64,000 bases of DNA from Rhexocercosporidium sp. MPI-PUGE-AT-0058 (GCA_020746875.1 JAGTJL010000001.1:2542001-2606000); one strand, 5' to 3'. Positions 33,517 through 49,068 are shown, counted from the stretch's first letter. The notes: a model not told the origin generated them from the letters alone. A program made the numbers and translations.

Positions 33517-34038
33517 TAATCTTGAGCAGGTTATCCTGGCAAAATCTCTAATACCAAAAAGACAAAACTCACGTTAGTGCTAGGATACAGTTAGTACAAA
33601 TATAGTCCTGGTTTAACGCAACGAACCTTACACGCGCAGCCGGTATCTCACGTACAATGCTAGTGGAAGTGTATGATGCAGGTGTTTGCCTGTCCCTAAT
33701 TTCCAGCTTTTCCCTTGGAAAATCATAATAAAAATACGCGAAAGCTTTGATTAATAGTCCTTATATAATAAAGGAAAAATATATATAATAAATAATTCTT
33801 ATTAATTTTATTAATAAATAATTCTTATTAATTTTATTAATAAATAAATTTTAGCGTAAAAACTTTTATTTTTTTATTAAAAATCGTTCGTGATTTTAAA
33901 ACCGCTTATTATCTCACTTTTTTTATATATTACTTCTAATTATTATATATTACTTTAAGAATTAATTTTAATATAATCTCCGATTAAATTTTACTTTATA
34001 CCCTTATTTTATTTTAAATAATTACGTTATTTTGATAT
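33517..34038. other. Boundary region into the large RIP block
   Basis: After about 200 bp of ordinary sequence, base composition drops at about 33720. A 26-bp AT-rich unit (aataaataattcttattaa...) is repeated in tandem at about 33788-33840. Confidence 0.5.
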
Positions 34039-34508
34039 TATGGTGGGGTTGACCTCAGAGGTCCATTTGTCACGTGATTGAGCTGCTTCTTGCTATATTT
34101 AAGATAGCCTTTAAGGTAATATCCTTTAACGAAAATAACGATTTTTATTATTATAACTTTTCTTTCTTATTTAAATTATACCTCTCTTCTCTTTTAATAA
34201 ATTATATTCCTTAAATATATAATATCTTTAGTATTTATTAAATAAGTATTTCTTACGTTTTTCCGGTACTTACTTTATTATCTTTTTATTATATACTTAA
34301 TATTTTCCTTTTTATATATTTTAATAACCGATGTAAGAAGTAAATAAAAAAGCTAAAGTAAAATACTTAAGAAGCTTAAAGTCCCTTTATATTAATTATA
34401 AGAACCGAAATCGATAAGTGCTCGAACTAATATAAACTTATTTATTTAAAAATCTCTTAGCTTTTAAAATAGAACTAAATACGGCACTTCGACAGCTTTT
34501 TATAATAT
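34039..34508 (+). repeat. Tandem extra copy of the gypsy LTR plus leader
   Basis: A 470-bp segment starting tatggtggggttgacctcag is repeated immediately at 34509 with scattered transitions. It contains an LTR (about 34039-34332) plus the following leader of about 175 bp, so the element start is present twice head to tail. Unequal recombination between LTR regions, or a second insertion, could explain this. Confidence 0.75.
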
Positions 34509-34801
34509 TGTGGTGGGGTTGACCTCAGAGATCCATTTGTCACGTGATTGGGCTGCTATTTGCTATATTTAAGGTAGCCTTTAAGGTAATATCCTTTAAA
34601 AAATAATAACGATTTTTATTATTATAACTTTTCCTTTTTATTTAAATTATACTTCTTCTCTCTCTTAATAAATTTTATTCCTTAAATATATAATATTTTT
34701 AATATTCGTTAAATAAGTATTTCTTACGTTTATCTTTTAATACTTGCTTTATTATTTTCTTATTATATACTTAATGTTTTCTCCTTTATATATTTTAATA
34801 A
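34509..34801 (+). repeat. 5' LTR of the Ty3/gypsy element
   Basis: About 293 bp starting tgtggtggggttgacctc. It aligns along its length with 54544-54832. In the other copy nearly all differences are G-to-A or C-to-T (for example gacctcag against aactttag). The exact 3' border is uncertain by a few bases. Confidence 0.8.
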
Positions 34802-37800
34802 TTGACGCAAAGAGTAAGTAAAAAAGCTAAAATAAAGTACGTAAAAAAGCTTAAAGGCCTCTTATATTAATTATAAAGACCGAAATTAATAAATGCTCTA
34901 ACTAATATAGACTTATTTATTTAAAGATTTTCTAGCTCTTAAAACAAAATTAAATACGGCACTTTAATAATTTCTTACGGCATAACAAGAAGCATAAGAA
35001 GTCTAAAAGGAAATTACCTACTTTTAATATAAGAGTATTTAGACTACTAGAAATGCCAGCTTTAACACGTAAAGTATTAATATTAAAAAAAGTCGGACTA
35101 AAAATAACTAAATTACGCTATTAAAAACGCCTTAATCGATATTAAAGTATATTTAATACTTTAAAAACGAGAAATAAATTATTTAAAATAAATTCGGCGA
35201 ATTTTAACGCTAACCGTATTTTTAATAGGCGTATTTATTACTTTTTTCCTTTTCTTTTTTTTTATTAAAAGCTTATTTTAAGCTAGCGAGACGGAGCTTA
35301 ATAAAAAGGTATACGGGGTTTTATTTTATGCTTTTTTAATTAGTTTCGGTCTTAAGTTATTTTACGTTAAGATTAATTTTAATAATAATAAAGCTTTTAT
35401 ATTTAACGAAATTTATTTACTTTACTTAAGCTTATACGTTTATTTATTATAAAAATAAGAAGCTTAGACTTCGGCGTCTTTCGGGCTTTATTACTTCGGG
35501 AAGGCTTAAAGCTATAAGCTCTTTAACTTAATATTTTATTTATATATTTCCTTTATTTTCTCGAGCTTATATATTCTTCTTTTTTTAATATAATATATTA
35601 TATCTTTTGCTTTTTTATTAATAATATTAAGCGTATTTACTTCTTAATAAATTACTAATTTCATAAAAACAAATTAATTATATTCGAAAACAATATTAAA
35701 AATAACGCTTTTAATAGCAACTTAAAGGGCAAAGAGCTTAAACGACTTATTAATAACTTCTTTATAACTCGAGGAAGCTTTACGACTCTAATTATAAATT
35801 ACTTTATTATTAAGACTGGCTTTACAGGCTTTATAAGCTTTTTTATTTTCGTATTTATTAGACTTTTAATAAAGCCTAATATTGCTAGAATTACTAATCT
35901 TACTTTATTATAACTATTAAGAATACTTGTGGACGATATTTTAATTATAAAAGGAAAAAAGAAAAGAAATAAAAATAATAATAATAACTTATAATAAAAT
36001 ATATTTAATTATAATTAAAGTAGTAATCATTTAAAAAGCTTCTGTGTAAGAGTTCAAGCCGCCTCTTAAGCTTTACCGACTTATATAATACTAATTTAAC
36101 TTATATACCCTTAAGTTACGTTATATTCGCCTCTGAAGCAGGGGGGACTTAACCCCGTTAATATAAGTTATATAGTATTGCTTTAGGCTTAAGTCGCTTC
36201 TACTTAGGCTTTTTAATTAATACGACTTACGCTAAGATAATATAGACTTATTAAAACTTCTGCATTATATAAAGTAAACGAGGCTTTAAATAATTATTAT
36301 TATAAATTTATTTTTAATAATATAGCGTCTTAATAACTTATATCTTAAGCCGCACGACTTATTACGGACTTTACTAAAGGACCACCTTATTTCGTAATAA
36401 CTTAAGTTATATTAATTTTAAGCACTTTTAATTATTTATATTTTAATAGGAATAATATTATTAAGTTCTTTAAGATTTTAAAGTAACTCTTTATAGCTCG
36501 AGGCATTATAAATAACGCCGAAAAGAAATAATACGTTATAAATTATTATACTTTTAAAGTAAGTTAAAATATTAAGTAGCTCCCCGACTTCCTTAATAAT
36601 ATTTATTAAAAGTTAATTAAGAAAGTTATAAAAGAATATTAAACGTTCGACTTTAAGTAATATTATTATACTTTTTAAAACCTAAAAAAAATATTTAATA
36701 ATTTTAAATATATTGCAGAAAATGCTTTTAAATCTTAATTTTAATAATTCCTTCGAGCTTTTAAAAAGGTTAATCGAGCTTATATATAAAAGAAAATTAT
36801 TATAAAGTAATAAATAATTATAAAGTTTTTAGCGGCTTTATTTAAACACTTAAAGCGAAAGGCCAGAGCCTTTATAAAAAATAATAATACTTTTAATACG
36901 GAAAATATACGATTTTTTAATAAAATATACGTTAAAATAAAAGGCTTATTTTAAGTCGAGCGAGAAATTAATATTTTAATTAAAGAAAAAGTATTATTTA
37001 TATAAATTATTTAAGCCGACCGTCTTCGACTCGAGTCAAGTAATAATAAAACTCTTTTTTTAATAATATAATTCGAGAGGCTTAATCTTATAGCTCGCCT
37101 TAAGCTTATAAAGTATAAAGATAATTCTTTAATTCGAGAAATTAACGACGTCTTTAAAAAGAATTTAATATTTTATTTTAAATTAAATTAAAAAAGACAT
37201 ATTTAAAAAGAAGTTATTTTTATTATTAAAAGGCTGACTTATAATATTAATTAAGTTATAAAACGAGATATTAATAAAATTATAAAAGAATTAAATAACT
37301 TACGTATTTTATACGTTATTATAAAAAAAAGAAAGAATTTAAAGTTAATAGCCGAAGTTAAAGCTTTATTTACTTATAAGTCGATTGTATATTTTAAAAA
37401 AGTTAAAGTATTTTATTAAGATTTTAAAGTAAGTTTTAAATATAATCGACGTTTTAATATAAAAGACAATATAAATACTAAATGCTTTTTTTACTTTAAT
37501 AAGCCGATTCCGAGTATTAGACTTTAAGGATTTTATAAGTATTAAAATTAATATTATAAATTTAAAAAATAGCTTAGTTTAGGAATTATTTATAAAAATA
37601 TTTATATTTATATTTATATAAGCTTTTAAAAAAAAGGAATAAAAGCTTAAATAATTTAATTTCTTTAAAAAAAAAAAGTCTTTATTTTATAAATAATTAA
37701 TATAAAAAGAGACTTAAACCTAAGACGAAAAGAAAAAGTAATTTAAAAGAAGCTTTAAGACGCTTAAAAAGCCTTTTTAACTTAATAAAATATTATGCTA

Positions 37801-40800
37801 AAGTTAACTTTAAAAGGACTAATATTAAAAGTAAATTAAGAGCTTTAAGATTATTTAGACATTTTCGTTATTTAATTTTTAATATAATAAAATTAACTAA
37901 CGTTTAAAACGTACTTATTATTTTTAATTTAAAAGGAATAAATAATAACTTTAAAATAATACTTATAAAAATAAGATAATAAAATACCGCTGCTTTTAAA
38001 GCAGTAATAAGAGCCGAATTATATATAACCGGAATTTTATTTTAAAAACGCCTTAAAGCTTAAGTTAATTATAAAAGATTAAAAGTTCGCGAAGAAGTTA
38101 AGAATACCGTTAGATTTTAAGAGCTTATAAACGAGGACTTTTTAATTAAAGCACTTAAAGTAAAACTTACTTAAATTATTATAAGAAATAATAATAATAT
38201 TATTATTTTTAAGAAATTAAAAGAAGTTACTTTAACCGTAAATTAAAAAGGATTAATTATTATTAAATTATCTTTTACGAAGATTATTTAGAAACGCGTT
38301 AAAAGCAATTTACTTATTATTATTAAGGCGACTTTAGGCCGATTTCGCGTATATTAAGCGTTATCGCGGAATAATTATACGTTAAATAATACGCTAAATA
38401 AGCTTCTTATTTAAAAAGAGTTTCTTAAAAACTTAATTTTAAAAGAAATCCTTATTTTAATCGACTTATTAAAAATAAGTCGACCGAAGAGTATTAATTA
38501 AAAAATTTAAGACTAAATTGCTACTATTAATATTAAGATTATAAAGTATATAAAAGCTTTTAAGACTATAATTAAAAAAGGAATAATATTATATTTTAAC
38601 GTCTTTTATTATTTTAGACTAATACTTTAGATTTTATATTAAGAAGATTACGAGCCTTATAATAGCTTAAACGCATTTTCTTTAAATAAGAATAACGAGT
38701 TATTACTTATTTTATTATATCTCGAGCTAGACTTACGTATAAGCTCTAAGTTTAATAAAAGAAATGAAAGTATTAAGTCTTTTTAATATAAAAAATATTA
38801 ATTTTTTAGTTATTATTAAGTTTAATTCTTTTTTTTAACTTAATGCTTATAATTTTAATCGTTATCTTAATAGCGCTTTAAAGAGTAATAGTTTTAAAAG
38901 GGGAATTTAAAGTCGACTTATTATTAATCGCTGAAGTTTATTTAATTAATATACTTTAAGGACTAAGTTATAAGTAATACTTTTTAACGCCGAAATATAT
39001 AATTATTATGCCTAAAAGGACGAGACTTAATAATGTCCGAGCTACTCTTAATTCCGGCGCAAAAGTTAATTATATATTTTATAATATTATTATTTAATTA
39101 AAAGTCTTTATTATAAAAAGCGAGTTTATAATTTTAAAAAGTATTATAAGTATAAAATCGCGATTTCTAAAATATACGGATAATATTCCGGTTATAGTAA
39201 GAGATTATACTATTTTTATTAAGTTTTATATTATAAATATTTTAAATATTATAAATATTTTTAAATTTTTATTCTTTTAAATTACGTGCGTTTTATTTAA
39301 ATACTTATTTAATGTAGAAGGCAGTCTAGTTTACGCTAATTTATAAAATAAGATTACGTAATTAATTATTATTATTAAAATAATTAAACTTATAAAGTAC
39401 GCTAAAAGTATTAAAGCTGCGAAGTCTAAGAGCCGAGTTAATAAAATATTATTAAATTTAGAATTAAATTATTTAAAGTCCGAAACTGACTCGGGAAACG
39501 AGTAATTAATTATAATTAAAGCTTTATAATTAATATTATTAAATGCTTTTTAAAAAATACTTCTTTTAAGTTTAAGGACGAGCTTTTTTACGAAGGGGAC
39601 GAAGAAACCTTTAATAATAAAAGTAATTCCTCTTTTAAAGACGTCTTATATATTTTCATCGAATATATAAAGCGAGAATTTATGATTTTAAAAACGGACT
39701 TTTATAATTATTTCTTTTATAAAGACTTTATTAAAGCTCTTTTCGGTAAAGAAGTATATTTAATATTATATTAATTAAGAAAATCGAGCTTACTTTTTAA
39801 TTTATTATAGATTATAATATTTTATTAATAACGTCTTTATTTTAAAAACGTAAATAAGTTTTATAAGTTTATATTATATATAAAATAAAAGATAAAAAAT
39901 TAAGCTTATAAATTAAATAAATAAAATAAGAAATACGCCTAAAGGCCGTAAAAACTAATATAAAGCTTTTAAAAAAAGGGACTTTTTTTTAAGAATAAAC
40001 TAAAAAAATATTAAAATATCTTACTCTTTTATTTTACCGGCTTTTCTCGCGGATTTAAGATTATAAAAGAGCGACTTATTGCTTTAAATATTAAAAATAT
40101 ATTATAATTAAAAGAAAAAGCCCTTTTCGACGAAATTATATTAAATTAAAAAGGTATTATTATATTTAATTAAATTAAGTATAAGAAATTCCATAAAGAT
40201 ATTTCGTTACTTATAATTATTAAAATAGTAAATTATAAAGCTTAATAAGTATTATATTTTTTATTTCTTAAAGCGTTAACTCTTAAAGTTAAAAAGATAA
40301 TAAAAAATAAATTTAAACGTAAGGTTTTCGAATTCTTTAAAAGGCTATATTATAACGCTTAATTCTTAATTAAAAAAAAGAACTAAAAAAGTATCGCTTA
40401 ATTAACTCAGTAATTATACTTAACGTAATTACTTTAAAAGACGTTAATTTATTTCTTTTTATTAACGAATTTTTAAAGGAATTTATAAAGTATTATATTA
40501 TAAGTTTAATAGACTTATATTTAAGTTATAATTAATAAATATTATATTAAAGCAGCTAAGATATAACGGCTTTTTTATGCTTAATATTAAATTAATCCGA
40601 AATATAACGCTATTTTAAAGAGTTATAAATTTTATTATTTAATTTATAAGAATAATTAATAAAATATTAAAAGATATTATACTTTTTATTATAATGCCGT
40701 TCTTAAACGACGTTAGCGTAAAAAGATTATATATAAATTATAATCGGAAGGAAATATAACTTAAAATTCGCCAGTTTGTTCTTAAATACCTTTTTAACCT

Positions 40801-41498
40801 TAATAAGATATTAAAACGCTTTAAGCGTGCTAAAGCTATTATAAGCCTTAAATTGCAGTTTTATTATAATAATATAAACGTTATTAATTACGTATATAAT
40901 TTATAAGGAAAAGAACTTTTAATTATATACTTAATTAAAGGATAAAAATAAAAAGAACTTAAAAATGTTATAAAAGTTAAAGGATTTCTGGGTTTAATTA
41001 CTTATTTTTGTATTTAAATTAAAGATTTTCGTTTATTAGCCGAGTTATTATACGATTTTATTAAAAAAGGAGTTAAATTTATATAAAATCCCGTAATTTA
41101 TAATTAAGTAATAAAAACCTTTTAAAATATTTTATATTCTTTTTTAATACTTTATAAGATTAATTACTTTAAAGGCGCTGGCGAAATCGTCGTTTTTATA
41201 AATTTTAATAGAGTCAAATGAAGTAGTTTTCTTAATTAACGTAACCCGAAAAATAATAAGCTTAAACCGGTAAAGTATAAGAGCGGCTTTTAAATAAAAG
41301 TAAAACGAGATTATAATATTATAAAAAGAAAATGCAAAGGTATACTTTTAATCCTTAAGAAGCTTAAAATCTGACTTATAAGAGTCTACTTTATTATAAA
41401 AACTAACGTAAATACTTTTATTATTTAACTTAAAGGAGTTGTTTACGATTACTTTAATGTAATGCTTATTTATTAGCTCGCTTAGATTAGGCTTTTCG

Positions 41499-41503
41499 AC
41501 TTC
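41499..41503. repeat. 5-bp target-site duplication (left), ACTTC
   Basis: ACTTC flanks the copia element on the left and recurs at 49253-49257 on the right. Joining the sequence across it restores the gypsy reading (IRLFDF then EMHYIK), so this is the insertion site. Confidence 0.8.
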
Positions 41504-41686
41504 TGTGGTGTAAAAGTGGATTAAAGCACTGAAGCAGTTGTTATTAAATTAAAGTAATTAATTATTATTCTAAAAGCTCCAAGAATTAAAAGAAGACAGT
41601 TATTCTCTTAAAAGCAGTCTATAATAACAGAACCTAATTAGGTCACGTAAAGTATTAAGAGAGTAACTACCCGTGCCTATACGACA
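41504..41686 (-). repeat. Left LTR of the nested Ty1/copia element
   Basis: 183 bp from tgtggtgtaaaag to ctatacgaca, with TG...CA ends. It aligns with 49069-49252. Because the element is transcribed on the minus strand this is its 3' LTR. Confidence 0.8.
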
Positions 41687-44600
41687 CACCCCTTAGGCAA
41701 TTAATAATAATAAGCCACTACTATTATAATTAGCTATATTAAGCGAGAGTAAATAATAAAAAAGAATTAGGCAAATAAATTCACTTATATATAATAATTA
41801 AGTAAATAACCTGACTACATAAACTAACGATTTTCAATTTATTAGTTTCGATTTACTAATCGGAGATTAACTAATTAAAAATTAATTAATTAAAAAACAA
41901 TCGCTGACTTATAATAAGTTAAGGCTATTATTAATAGTAAAAAAAAAGTCGTCGCTAAGGCACGACTGTCGACTACTCCCGTCCCCGCCCCCGCTCCTTG
42001 CCGTGCCGCTGCTATTCCTCGGGCTTTAAAGTAATTAATAAGTACTTATATAATAATCTGTTTAAGCTATATTAATAGCGCCTTTTAAATAAAAGGTAAC
42101 GGTTAATATTATAATACCGTTAAAAAGGGTACTCGCTGCTTCGCTTACTCGTCCGGCTATAAGTGCGTAATTACTTTCGCTACTGCTTAAGCTCCTTTCC
42201 TTATATATTATAATATATTAAAAAATAAAATTGGCAAAAAAATAAGTCGATTCAGTTGCTCCTTTTTCGCTTTTAATTTATTATTGATTTTTTTAAGAGT
42301 TAAAGCAATTAAGAATCCCGGTCCGTGCCGCTCTTAAGGGTAATAATATTAATAGAGCTGCTGCTACTGGCGCTACTATTGATTTTAATAGTAGAATTAT
42401 TCTAAGAGCTGTTAATAGATTTAAAAGTAATAATAAAGATGACGATAATAAAAAGAACGATAAGTTACTTGCTTTATTTTTAGAAAATTAAACTAATTTA
42501 ATTAATTTCTTAAAAAAAAAAGAAGAGCTTTTAATTACTTTTATAGCTTATATTTATATTATTAGAGAAAAGATTACTGCTATTATAAGTGCTCTCTTTA
42601 TTAAGAAAGGTAATGAGGGAGTAATTAATTATTTTATTACTATTGCTACTATTAAAGCTGCTCGCGTTGCTGCCGTTATTAAGGCTATTACCGGAGCTAC
42701 TCGCGCCTATAGTCCGAGCCTTAGTATTCTAGCCTTTTAAGTTATATTTACTCGTAGAATTATTCTTACTTTTAAGTAAGAGGCTTAAGCTACTCGCGTT
42801 AAAGAATTAGTTAATATAATAACTAATACTTTAAGCAAGCTAGTTCGGGAGGTTTTAAGCTTTTTACCTTTTAATAAATAAGTTATTCTTTTATTTTTTA
42901 AGGCTTAAGAACCTTTTATTCTTTAAGTGTCCTTTTATATTTTTAAAAACTAAAGCTTACGTTTGCTTTTAAATTAAAGAATTATTAAAAGTAATTAATT
43001 TTTCAAGATATAATGATTTATACCCCCGAGCTTAATTAATTTTTAATAAAATAAAATTATAAATAGAAATTTATAAAAGAATACATAATAATATAAATAA
43101 AGCTCTTTAATTAAAAAGTAAGCTTATTATATAATTATTTTAAAAACAAATAAAAAGTAAAGAATATATATAAAAAACTACTTTAAAATAAGTCTTTTAA
43201 AGGAGTTACTCTAATTAAACATAAATATTTACTAAGTTAATAAGAGTAATAAATGCTTTAAATTTCTGTCGAGAAAGGTTTTTAATAAGTCCGTTAGTTA
43301 ATATATAACTTATAAGAAGATATTTTATTATAAAAGTATTCTTTTAAAACTCTTAGTGTAATTATATATTCTGAATATTAACGTAACGCAACTTAATAGA
43401 AATACGCTAATTTTCCTTAACGATTAACCGAATCGTTTATTAATTATTATAAAAAATTATTTAAGTTACTCTTATATTAAGACGTAATTCTTAAAAGAAT
43501 CGCTAAAGTGCTATAAGTTCCTTGTCGATGCGCTTAATTTTAAAAAGTTTTATTTATATTATAAATATAATAATTATATTTTATAAAACTATTTTTTAAA
43601 AGATTAAATCTTTAAAAAGTATGAAAATATATTTATTAAAAAATCGCTTTATCTCGATATCGTCCGCAAAAGAAGCATTTAATATTATTATAAAGTAAGA
43701 GTCGCACAGCTTATAGCTATAAATAATCGTTAAGAAATAAGTACCGAAAAAGTAACGAATTATTTAATTAATTATAACTAAGTACTCTTAAAAAAGATTA
43801 ATTAAGAAATAAAAAAGCCTTAAAGTAATAAAAGTAACGTTTGCGCGTAATATAATTATAATATAAAGCACTGATTTAATCTTTTTTTAAAATTCTTTAA
43901 TTTAAGTTAAAATAGCTTATTTTAATTCTTTAATAGCTTAACTTAAGGTAATAATATATTTAAGCAATTTCTATTTATTAATTTAAATCGAAGAGTAACC
44001 TTTTAAATATAAGTATTATATATTAAAGAAATAGTCTTCGTTAATCGATTTCTAATAATATAAACGCTTAAAAACCACTTCGTTTACTTTCCTTTAATAA
44101 ACTTATATATTATATTTAAGCTATCAGTAATTAGTTTGGCGTCTTTAAAAGCCGAAGTATAGTAAAGTACTTAAATATCGTCGATATAAAATATTATAAA
44201 TACCGTACGTTACTCGTTTATAAATATATAAAGCTCTTTTTTATAAGCGATTAATCTTAAAGTTATTAAAGTATAAGTGAAGTCACCGTATTATAGCGCC
44301 GGTAAGTCCTTAAGTCCGTAAAATACGCGATTAACTTCTATTATTATTCCGTTTTATTTAAAACCGTTCGGTAAATAATAACGTACGCAAGCACTTATCT
44401 TACTTTATTTGGCGTTAATAAAGACATTTATTATATTAAATTAAATCATTTTTAAATTAAATTAAGCTATAATAGCCATAGCGGTTTTAAAGGAGTAAGT
44501 AATTAAAATAATTATATATATTAACAAAATTAACATTTCAGATTATAAGTCTCCTTTTATAACGATTCGGGAGCGACAGCGGGTTAAATACCTTAACGAA

Positions 44601-47600
44601 TCGACTTTAGCGTAAAATACTTATTTTAAGGGAATTAATTACTTAATAATAAAAGTATATTTAATGACTCTTTAATAATTACGCGACTTAAGGTTAGTAA
44701 TCTCTTTAATAACGTCGGCTTAAAAGTGCTCGCTTAATAAATAGTCCTTAAAGTCTTTCTAATTTAATAAGTCCTTAAATATTTATAATTAATAAATCCG
44801 TAAGAGTTTAATTAATTATCGAATTTCGATATTTTTAAGTATAAACGTTAATATAATAGCGTGAATTACGTTTAAGTCTTTTTCGTCTTTTTATATTAGT
44901 TTTTAATTAAGCTAGAAAGTCTTTAAAAAATCCTTTAAATACTCGCGGTTACTTGACAGTTATAATAATTTCGTAATTAGCTCTTTAATAATTATTATAT
45001 AAATGCTTCGATTTAGTTTTATTACTTTATTATTAACTTAAGTCTTTCGGCTTTTATTAATTACTTAGTCTTTTACTCTTTTCCTTTTAAAAGGTTTAAA
45101 TAAGCCGAAATTTAATTTAATTAAAGCCGGGAGTAATAAGCGTAAACTTAACTCTTTGTCTTCTTTTAATTTTAATAATTATAAATGCTCCTCGTACTCA
45201 ATTGCTTAAAGCAAAGCTTTTAATTACTTAAAGCCGATATTTTCTTTAAGTACTCTCTGACGCTTAAAACCGCGCTTTTAGTCGTATAGCCTTTTAAAGT
45301 AAATTATAATTTATAATATTAACTTCCGCTTAAAGCCTATATTATTTTAAAAGTTTAATATATTATATAAAATACCTCTCTTAATTACGCTTTTAAACGC
45401 TAATTATCTTAAAATATCGACTTGTTTTAAAACTTAATTAAGGTATTCGTAAATAAAAAGTCTAGTACTCTTTTTTAATTAAATTACCCCCGAGTTCTTA
45501 TTAATAAGCGGCTAAATAAAGTTAAGAGTTATTAAATTAGCTAAAAGTGGCGTATTTATTTATTTTTATTAATTTAATTAAAGGGGGAGCAAATAGCTCC
45601 ACCCTTAAGCTTAAAAGCTTAATTAAAGGTTTTAATACCCCCGAGCTTATAAGTTTGTCGACTTTTATAGCGCTTATTATTTCGCTTAGTTATTCTCTGT
45701 TTAAAGTAATAGATAGTGTTTTTGATTTTAATATATTAAGTGCACTTAGTCGGTTAATTATAATAAAACTAACGTTTTAATTTTCTTTTTTTTCTTTTAA
45801 TATTTTTATAAAATCTTTTAATATTAAGCGCGGCTAGCCGACTGCTTTCTTTATATTTAAAGAGCTTAAATAAAAAAGAGTTTTATTAAAAGTAATATTT
45901 TGAGTTATTATTATATATTATAATTAAAGCACTTAAATCTTATAAATATTAAATAAGACGTATTTAATTAAGTAATTAAAGTGCGCTCGTGAGTTGACTT
46001 TAAAAGCTTTCTTTTAGCGGAGAGCTTCTCGGTCTTTAACTATAAGGTAGGCTTTATAGCCGTATATATATAAATTACTTTAATCAAGCCGTAAATTAAT
46101 TATTAGCTTTAGCGTAAGCTTGAAGTCGTAATATCGAAAATACTATTTAAACCAGGCTTAAAATACTTCGTTAGGACTCTTAAAGCCTTTACGAGTAAAT
46201 GAACTTATATTATAAAAAATAATTGCCGCTATTATTAATTTCATTTAAAGCGCTTAAGGTAAATTAATAGAAAAGCGCATCTTAATTAATTTATTAATTA
46301 TTTCTTTACTTACGCGCTCAGCTCCTTTATTAAGTTAGTATATATATAAGGGGATAGATTTAATATTAATACTACTCTTCTTATATTACTTTTTATATTT
46401 AGTTAATTTATTAATCTTTATAATTAAAGTGTCGTTATCTTAGCGTATTTTGTAAACCGAGAGCCTGAATTAGCGTCTCGTTTACGCTTTAAACGGTTTA
46501 AAAACATTTAAGACGGCGATTAACCTTTTAGTTTTCAAAAGCCGCCCGTAGAATTTCTTATTATATTTATTTTTAATTAATAAAAACTAGTTATTTTTAT
46601 TAAACCTTATTAAAAAATCGAATAAATCCTAAGAAATGCGGTAAAAAGGACAGGTAATTGCTCTCTTTAATTAACGACGACTTATTATTTATTATATTAT
46701 AGCTACTATATAATGCTCGTATTTTAATCGAATTAAACCTTAAATCTCGACGTTACGCGTATTTTTTATTAGGTTTTTTAAGGCTTTCTTTTTTAAGTAA
46801 CTTGCGCGTAAATGCCATAAGTAAGCTTCGTCGACTCGTGGCTTTAAATATTATTTACTCGACTAAAAGCCTTAGTGAATATTCTTCTTTAGCGTTAAAA
46901 ATATTAAAAAGCTATGATTTAAGTAAGTTAAAATGCGGCGAGTAGTTAAAGAAATTAAAGAGTAATTAAAAGGCTTATATTTAAAAAAAGCTAAGTTAAA
47001 TTATCGCTATAATTATTTTAAAACTAAATTATCTTTAGCTATTTTTATACGTAAAATATAATCTAAATTATTATATTAAACTCTTATTTATAAAAGGTAA
47101 GCTTTTAAAATAATATTAATATTAAAGCCTTTAACAATAGCGACGTTTAAGAAAGTTAAATCGCTTATATTCAGTCCGTTAAAGCCGTAAAAAGCACCTT
47201 TAAAAACTCGAGTACCGCGGCCCTTAATTATTAAGCTTAACGTTCCGGCCTTAACGTTATTATTTACAGTAAATTTAATAAAGCTTTTAAAAACGAAGAG
47301 AGCTTCTAAATTTATTAAATAAGTAATAGCTTTATTATCGAGTAAAGTGCTCTTTACGAGCGGATAGCGATTTATATTTATAATAACGTATACTCCCGTA
47401 ATAACGAAAGCTTTATCAAGAAATTCAAGGCTTATAAGGCAAGCTTAAACGTTTTTAAGGTATTTTACTTTTATTAAAATAATTAACTTTAAAGCTATAA
47501 GAGTTATTAATACTTAAATAAAAAAAGAATTACCGAAAGGCGGTCCGGAAGCTAATTGCGCTATTAATAATATATTCTCACTAAATTTAATAATTTCTCG

Positions 47601-49068
47601 GCGGAGGTTAAGGAAGTCGCTCTTTAATCGGAGTCGAGTTTCTTTAATTTCCTTTATTAATAATAAGTTCTTAAGATTGCTCGCCGTCGAGCTGTCGTAG
47701 TAATACCGAAGTTTATAATAATTAATAGCTTTATAATAATAAAAGTAATATTTATATAAGCAGGTATTTGCTCGCGTGTTTAGCGACTGATTTCGTTAAA
47801 CTAATGAAGTTGCGGGAGCATTTAATTTTCTTTTAAAAGTAGTATATAAGCTTATTATCTTTTATTATTTAAAAGCTATAAGTAATTCCTTATTAAAAGC
47901 AAATAATTAATTAACGTAATTAAGTAAAAAATACTAATTTACTATCCCGAGAGTATTATCTCTTAATAATTTAGAGTGCCGTTTACGCGCTTATTCCGGT
48001 GCGAGCTTCTCTTATACCGCTTTAATAAAGTCAAGTACTACTAGCGGTCCTTTAACGTCCGGTAAGTCGTATAAAAGGACATTTTAATAAGCTGCTTTTT
48101 ATTTTTAAAATTACTCCTTAAGATTAACTTATTCTGTCTTAATAATAACGAGCTTCTTCTTATAAGTAAATTATATTAGCGTGCGAGCACTTATTTTTAA
48201 AAGAACGTAATCTCTCTTAAGGATTTAAAAAAGTAATTAAAAAGTCCATAACTTTAATTAAAGGTTTCCGTTTATTATCTCGGTTAACTACTCCTTTTCT
48301 ATATAAGCTTACTCGTTCTCGCATTTCTTAATTACTCCTTAATAAATAAAGGGATTAATTGTCTTTTAAATTTATTTATAAGCTGCCTTATAAGCTCGAG
48401 CCTTTTCCGTTTATTATACGAGCTTTTTTATATATTCTTTTATAAAAATAATATATATTAAAGTCATATTCTTAATTATAGCCTTTATCGATAGTAATAC
48501 GCTCGGCTTAAGGCCTTTCTTTATAAGGTCGCAAGTATTTTCGTCTTACTTCGCTTAAGCCTAAAAGTTATACTTAATAACTTCTTTATCTTATTATATT
48601 TTTAAATCGTTTAATAATAAAGGTTTCGGTTTAGCGTCAAAAAGGTTAAAAGTAATTAATAACGTAAAGTTTATTAAATTTTATATTTTATAAAAGACAT
48701 AAAAAGATTTAAACGCCTAATACTAAAGAGTTTAAGTGCGCTTATTATAATTAAGAGGAGTTCGATTATTTAAAGAGAAAGCTAAAGTTAAGTCTGTTAT
48801 AATAAAAGAGTTACTTTCGTGAGCTCCGAATATTTAATAGAGAAAAGACTAAAGAGTTCAGTTGCTCGGCTTTTATACTTGTTTAAAATAGAATAAAAGG
48901 ATTAATAGAAAACAGCGATATAAATTATACTTTATAATAAAGTAAAAAATTCTATAACGTATAATAAATGCTTTTTACTTATAAACTTACCTTATAGGCT
49001 TTATTTAAATTAATAGCGCATAAAAAGAAGAATACTAACTTAATAGCTTTATTAACAGGGCTTATAAT

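Noticed and set aside
34039..34980. CRISPR-like or satellite array
   Set aside because: The repeat is a two-copy 470-bp LTR-plus-leader unit, not a spaced short repeat.
45547..45780. 77-codon open frame inside the RIP block
   Set aside because: Composition is that of decayed copia DNA on the opposite strand; no homology or signal that fits a live gene. It is the longest chance opening in the block.
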